Assembly: GCA_016758965.1 (NCBI GenBank)
Contig: JAEPRB010000337.1
Span: 1-34,724, forward strand
Length of the DNA stretch: 34,724 bases
Source: Circinella minor
Lineage: Eukaryota > Mucoromycota > Mucoromycetes > Mucorales > Lichtheimiaceae
Reading direction: 5' to 3'
Part shown: one piece after another, positions 32,085-34,724 of the stretch
Layout of the letters: each line of letters starts with the position of its first letter
Position numbering within the stretch: the first letter of the stretch is position 1
Translations under genes and position numbers: made by a program
The notes under the pieces: generated by a model
Database searches by the model: none
What the model saw: the letters and a program-made list of their open reading frames with translations, nothing else
What the model was told of the DNA's origin: nothing

Positions 32085-34058
32085 TTATTCATCAAAAATA
32101 GGTTCTTCATCTTTAGGAAGTAAATCTTTAATTGAATCAATTTCTTTTTGATAAAAATAATGAATAATAGAACGTGTTTTATCCATTCCAATATTATGAA
32201 TTGGATGTGTAGATGCCTAAAATTTATGATTCATTTTTAGTTTAGTTTCAATTCAATAATAACAACAACAACAACAAAACCTTACCAAAATATTATCTAC
32301 TTCACCAACAGCTGTAAATTCATTAGCACATGACCACATGAGTGAACCAATACCTCCAGTCAAAGCATCTGTACCACGCTCTTGAATTAATTTCACCTTT
32401 TCAAAATTAGGTGTAATAATATGTTGTGCTGTAGATAAACCGGATAAACAATAACATGTATGATAATAATCTGCTCCTCTAAAAATTTTGAGGAAACAAT
32501 AACAATAGCCCGTGCAAAAAAAAAAAAAAAAAGATTTGCATAATAAAACATGCATGTGAGTTGTAAGTGCAAAGATTTAAGGGTCATGGGGGGGAAGAGG
32601 AAGGGGGGGAGGGGTGGCGAGGGGGGAGGAGGGTAAGAGAAGGAAAGTCTGGAACAAAAAAAAAAAAACTTTATATGCATATAACGCACAAACATTTTTT
32701 CCCCCCTACTTTAACTTACTTTCCAGGTTTGTCAATAAGACCACCATATCGTGATTGACAACAAAGAAGAATATATTCTTGTAATGCCTCTATATAAATT
32801 TTGTTTAATTATATATATATATATTCATACTCATACTCAATCTTTTTCTTTTTTTTTTTTACCTCGATCAAACATGTAATCAAATCCTATATATTTTTGG
32901 TAAAAGAGATTTTAACTATTAAAAAAACAAGCTTTCACCTCTCGCCTCTCTTTTTTTTTTTTTTTTTTTTTTTGTATTTTACCTTGAGCTTTTTTTTGAC
33001 GTAACATTTCAGCATATAATAATGGAAAACTACCTGCACCCCAAAAAGAATAACATCCATCCACTAATTTATTTGTTCTTCCTTGAAATCCACCTTCTAA
33101 TCCCATTTGTCGTTCACTACACCATTTCTTAAAAAAAAAAAAAAAAAATATGGGTTAAATAATAATTTTTTGAATAAATTTCCCAAATTTGAAATACTTT
33201 ACTATTAATTTGTTTAAATTTAATTTTTTCATATCACCAAGAATTTCCATAGCTGCAATACCACAAAATGTATATCCATTATGAGCTTCTTTTCCAGGAT
33301 AAGGTCCAATACCCCCTTCATATGTTTGTGCTCTAAAATTGATGATTATTACTTTACTCTCTCTCTCCCTTTTTCTTAAAATAATAGTAATTTTACCTTT
33401 GAATAAAATTAGAACAATTTTTTGTTAATTCAGGTGTCAATAAATTTGTTAATGTTGCTACTGAAAGTGCACAATAAGATCCACTATAATAAATAAAATA
33501 AAATAAATCATATCATATTTAATGACTTGTAAAATTACTAATATCAAATAAGAAATCATCTTTTTTTTACCGAATATCAATTTCACCTCCTGTATGCATT
33601 GTAAATGATCCATCCGGTTGTTTCATACTCATAAGAAATTTATATAAAGTTTCTCTATTAATAACATTATAAGCTTCTTTTGTTCCAATAATGGCTAATG
33701 AATTAATGGCTGCATAAGTTGTAGCAAGATGAGGTATTTGATCAGGTCCACCAGAAAATCCACCTTTAGGATGTTGCCATTTTCCAAGTGTTGATATCCC
33801 TCTTTTTTATAAAATATATATATTTTCCTTTTTTTTTTTTAGTATACATTCAAGAAAAATCAATTCTATTTTCAATAAGAATAACCCCTTACCTTTCAAT
33901 ATGTTCGGATGAAATTTCTTCTTCAAGTAATTCCAAAGAATGTAATATCCAATAAGTTAACCATGGTTTACTTGCATCTAAAGCCATCATCCAACGACTT
34001 AAATTTTCTAATGCTTTTTTAAGATATGAGATATGATTTTCACGTTCAAGTCGTATAC

Positions 34059-34090
<32 letters not shown>

Positions 34091-34433
34091 TTTGAGTATA
34101 TAGAAAGAGAGGGGGAGGGGTCAAACTTGAATTCATGCGCTTTTACTTTTGTTTGTAAGTTTTAATATAAATTGTTAATTACCTTTCAAGTGATTGTCGA
34201 TTCACATTATTAGGTGCATAAGGAATATAATTTTCTAAAATAGATTCTTCTGTTCGTTTCTATATGTATACATAGTTTAAGTTTTTTATCCAAGCAAAAA
34301 AAAAAGGGCAATAGAACGAAATAAGAATGAATTTTTAAAAAGAATAAACCTGTGCAATAGAAGTATCAGTAGGAAGTGAATCGTCTTGACAACGTAATTG
34401 TGAAAGAGGAATATGACCGTCAAGAATTCCCAT
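32085..34433 (-). CDS. RAM1: Protein farnesyltransferase subunit beta
   Basis: Eleven minus-strand exons: 34350-34433, 34183-34259, 33893-34057, 33571-33801, 33397-33483, 33203-33332, 32983-33127, 32863-32886, 32720-32789, 32286-32478 and 32085-32216. They give 445 residues in one frame. The alpha-alpha barrel repeats of prenyltransferase beta subunits are clear: GGFSGGPDQIPHLATTYAAI, GSYCALSVATLTNLLTPEL, YEGGIGPYPGKEAHNGYTFC, LEGGFQGRTNKLVDGCYSFW and GLIDKPGKGADYYHTCYCLS. Zinc ligands are present: Asp280 and Cys282 in LVDGCYSF and His344 in YYHTCYC, matching Asp297, Cys299 and His362 of the mammalian enzyme. With the alpha subunit (Ram2/FNTA, not in this window) it farnesylates CaaX cysteines of Ras, a-type pheromones and lamins in the cytosol. 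Exon 8 is only 24 bp. A GC-rich element lies about 190 bp upstream of the start. Confidence 0.97.
34059..34089. repeat. (AAT)n microsatellite in a RAM1 intron
   Basis: About ten AAT units immediately after the 3' splice site side of the third exon, inside the intron between exons 2 and 3. Confidence 0.9.
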
Positions 34434-34620
34434 TTTATTTTTAGGTTACAGTTCAAGCAAAAAAAAAAAAACTGTAATAATGAAAAAAGAGCTGGGATAT
34501 AAAAGAAAAAAGAAAAATAAAATCCCTAATTATAAAGCATTAGTTTCAATCTCTTTTTTTTTTTTACCTGACTTTTAAAGTTAATACATGTTAACTTATA
34601 TATATATATCAACCTCTTCC

Positions 34621-34724
34621 TGCCTCGCTTCGCTCGGCTAAATGAGCCCCTTCGCTTCGCTTCGGGTCATTTAACGGCATACGGTTTCGCTGCGCATTCG
34701 CTGTAGAAAAAAGTGCTGTTTCCG
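34621..34724. repeat. GC-rich dispersed element, copy 3 (cut by window end)
   Basis: Begins CCTCGCTTCGCTCGG, then the palindrome TAAATGA, CTTCGCTTCGCTTCGG loop, TCATTTA at about 34639-34672, nearly identical to copy 2 over about 50 bp. It then diverges (ACGGCATACGGTTTCGCTGC) but keeps the CGCTGCGC...GCTGTAG end. It starts about 190 bp upstream of the RAM1 ATG in the same relative orientation as copy 2 upstream of SAD1. Confidence 0.85.

Noticed and set aside
1..34724. CRISPR arrays, bacterial operons, rRNA genes
   Set aside because: No regularly spaced identical repeats with unique spacers and no rRNA-like blocks; gene structure is eukaryotic throughout.

Overview
This window looks like nuclear DNA of an early-diverging filamentous fungus, most likely Mucoromycota (Mucorales-like). 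It is very AT-rich and full of homopolymer tracts. Its genes are cut by many 50-110 bp introns with GTAAGT-type donors and short acceptors. Protein matches are to conserved fungal/opisthokont families. The genus assignment is inference only.

I can support ten protein-coding genes, nine of them on the minus strand. 0.5-3.8 kb: a WDR44/Dgr2-type WD40 protein. 4.5-4.9 kb: a small secreted repeat protein with dibasic (Kex2-type) sites. 12.6-14.9 kb: SAD1/USP39, the pseudo-deubiquitinase of the U4/U6.U5 tri-snRNP. 15.9-17.2 kb: a NagD-type HAD phosphatase. 17.5-18.1 kb: a TMEM242-like mitochondrial membrane protein. 22.5-24.4 kb: an Msn2/Msn4-type C2H2 transcription factor. 26.6-28.5 kb: a SAM plus HMG-box protein on the plus strand, divergent from the zinc-finger gene. 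28.7-29.4 kb: an Rpr2/Rpp21/Snm1-type RNase P/MRP subunit. 29.6-30.3 kb: a protein with a WWE-like domain. 32.1-34.4 kb: RAM1, the beta subunit of protein farnesyltransferase. Exon models were built by hand. In each multi-exon gene the exon lengths and phases add up to one uninterrupted reading frame. The genes are unrelated housekeeping, regulatory and secreted functions, and I see no pathway cluster.

The rest is accessory sequence. 8.2-12.1 kb is a graveyard of intron-containing gene fragments, two pairs of diverged direct repeats and a tiny terminal-inverted-repeat element. The fragments at 8.2-10.1 kb look to me like a lineage-specific multi-copy mucoralean gene family. 18.5-21.2 kb holds a decayed minus-strand coding region, a block with transposon-end-like repeats, and a plus-strand coding remnant ending in AATAAA and a 60-base A run. 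5.0-8.0 kb, 24.4-26.6 kb and 30.3-32.1 kb hold only low-complexity DNA that I can recognise.

The most interesting structural signal is a GC-rich, hairpin-forming element of about 100-120 bp. It occurs three times (about 8.02, 15.12 and 34.62 kb). Two copies lie about 190 bp upstream of the SAD1 and RAM1 start codons in the same orientation relative to the gene. The most interesting small gene is the Kex2-type repeat precursor at 4.5-4.9 kb.
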